Shown here in pieces: positions 63,899 through 64,000 of a DNA stretch of 64,000 nt (positions are counted from its first letter, which is position 1; the number at the start of each line of letters is the position of its first letter). A program made the translations under genes and the position numbers. Location of the stretch: the NCBI GenBank assembly GCA_028869185.1, contig JAGWTA010000001.1:124001-188000 (forward strand). Reading direction: 5' to 3'. The DNA comes from Hyphomicrobiales bacterium. Lineage in GTDB: Bacteria; Pseudomonadota; Alphaproteobacteria; Rhizobiales; Beijerinckiaceae. The notes beneath the pieces are model-generated. The model did not search any database. It saw nothing but the letters and a program-made list of their open reading frames with translations, and was not told the origin of the DNA.

Positions 63899-64000
63899 AT
63901 TGCGCCGGGCCATCCGGCGAATGGGTCAGCGGATCGTCATCGCCGAGGTAGAACCGGCTGGCGAGCGGCAGCGCGAACGAGATCAGAAAAAACCGCGCCA
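63897..64000 (-). CDS. C-terminal end of an unknown protein (partial)
   Basis: The minus-strand frame enters from the right edge and ends at a TAA at 63897. The 34 visible residues end with PLASRFYLGDDDPLTHSPD and a few more; a short hydrophobic part (FFLISFALPL) leads into a polar tail. Too little is visible to name it. Confidence 0.5.
   Translation of the reverse strand, partial: ARFFLISFALPLASRFYLGDDDPLTHSPDGPAQ

Noticed and set aside
1..64000. CRISPR array, prophage, integrase or insertion sequence
   Set aside because: No regularly spaced direct repeats, transposase or integrase motifs, or terminal inverted repeats are visible. All regions are explained by ordinary genes.

Overview
The window is GC-rich bacterial chromosome. 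It looks like a methylotrophic alphaproteobacterium of the Rhizobiales/Hyphomicrobiales (Beijerinckiaceae or Methylocystaceae-like), though I cannot name a genus from sequence alone. The pointers are a GcrA-type cell-cycle regulator, a C4-pathway 5-aminolevulinate synthase, a fused UreA-UreB urease subunit, a complete pqqABCDE operon, a PQQ-associated (LutABEF/PedABC-type) ABC transporter, and an ATP-grasp protein resembling the tyramine/tyrosine-glutamate ligase of methanofuran-type cofactor synthesis. There are no rRNA genes, CRISPR arrays, integrases or transposases. The window reads as ordinary core chromosome with methylotrophy-linked modules.

Layout. 1-3.8 kb: acyl-CoA catabolic genes (phosphotransferase, SDR, acyl-CoA synthetase, RidA). 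3.8-12.3 kb: housekeeping genes (MoeB-like, kappa-GST-like, argG, an orphan anchored TAXI protein, ATP-grasp ligase, typA, apaG, argE-like). 12.5-18.97 kb: a putative metal-acquisition island with ureE, a small monooxygenase-fold protein, a TonB-dependent receptor and a histidine kinase on the minus strand, facing a LuxR-type response regulator and a TonB protein on the plus strand. 19-29.1 kb (minus strand): a ClC channel, pqqEDCBA with the tiny pqqA, then a branched-chain-amino-acid-type ABC transporter whose permease and ATPase (LivM-LivG) are fused. 29.2-35.5 kb: DUF1624 membrane protein, secreted protein, tRNA-Gly(CCC), phospholipase D-like protein, CDF transporter, second ClC. 35.7-39.4 kb: ureD, ureAB fusion, a lipoprotein gene, ureC. 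39.4-46.7 kb: the PQQ/lanthanide-type ABC system, a class I cytochrome c and a NitT/TauT-type ABC system. 46.7-54.9 kb: dCTP deaminase, metZ, regulator, gcrA, argD-argF-hslO. 54.9-56.3 kb: ureF-ureG. The rest: Na+/H+ antiporter, isomerase, SDR, an OmpA-family protein with a long Pro/Ala-rich region, two small secreted proteins, hemA and the end of an unknown gene.

How the parts fit. PQQ made by PqqABCDE is the cofactor of periplasmic alcohol dehydrogenases. The LutABEF/PedABC-type transporter is the family tied to lanthanide supply for such enzymes, and the cytochrome c could take part in their electron transfer. No alcohol dehydrogenase structural gene (xoxF, mxaF, exaA type) is in the window, so the partner enzyme must lie elsewhere. 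The TonB/receptor/two-component island is a plausible outer-membrane counterpart for a metal (lanthanide or nickel). Urease genes are split over three places (ureE; ureD-AB-C; ureF-G), and arginine synthesis genes are also scattered (argG; argE-like; argD-argF).
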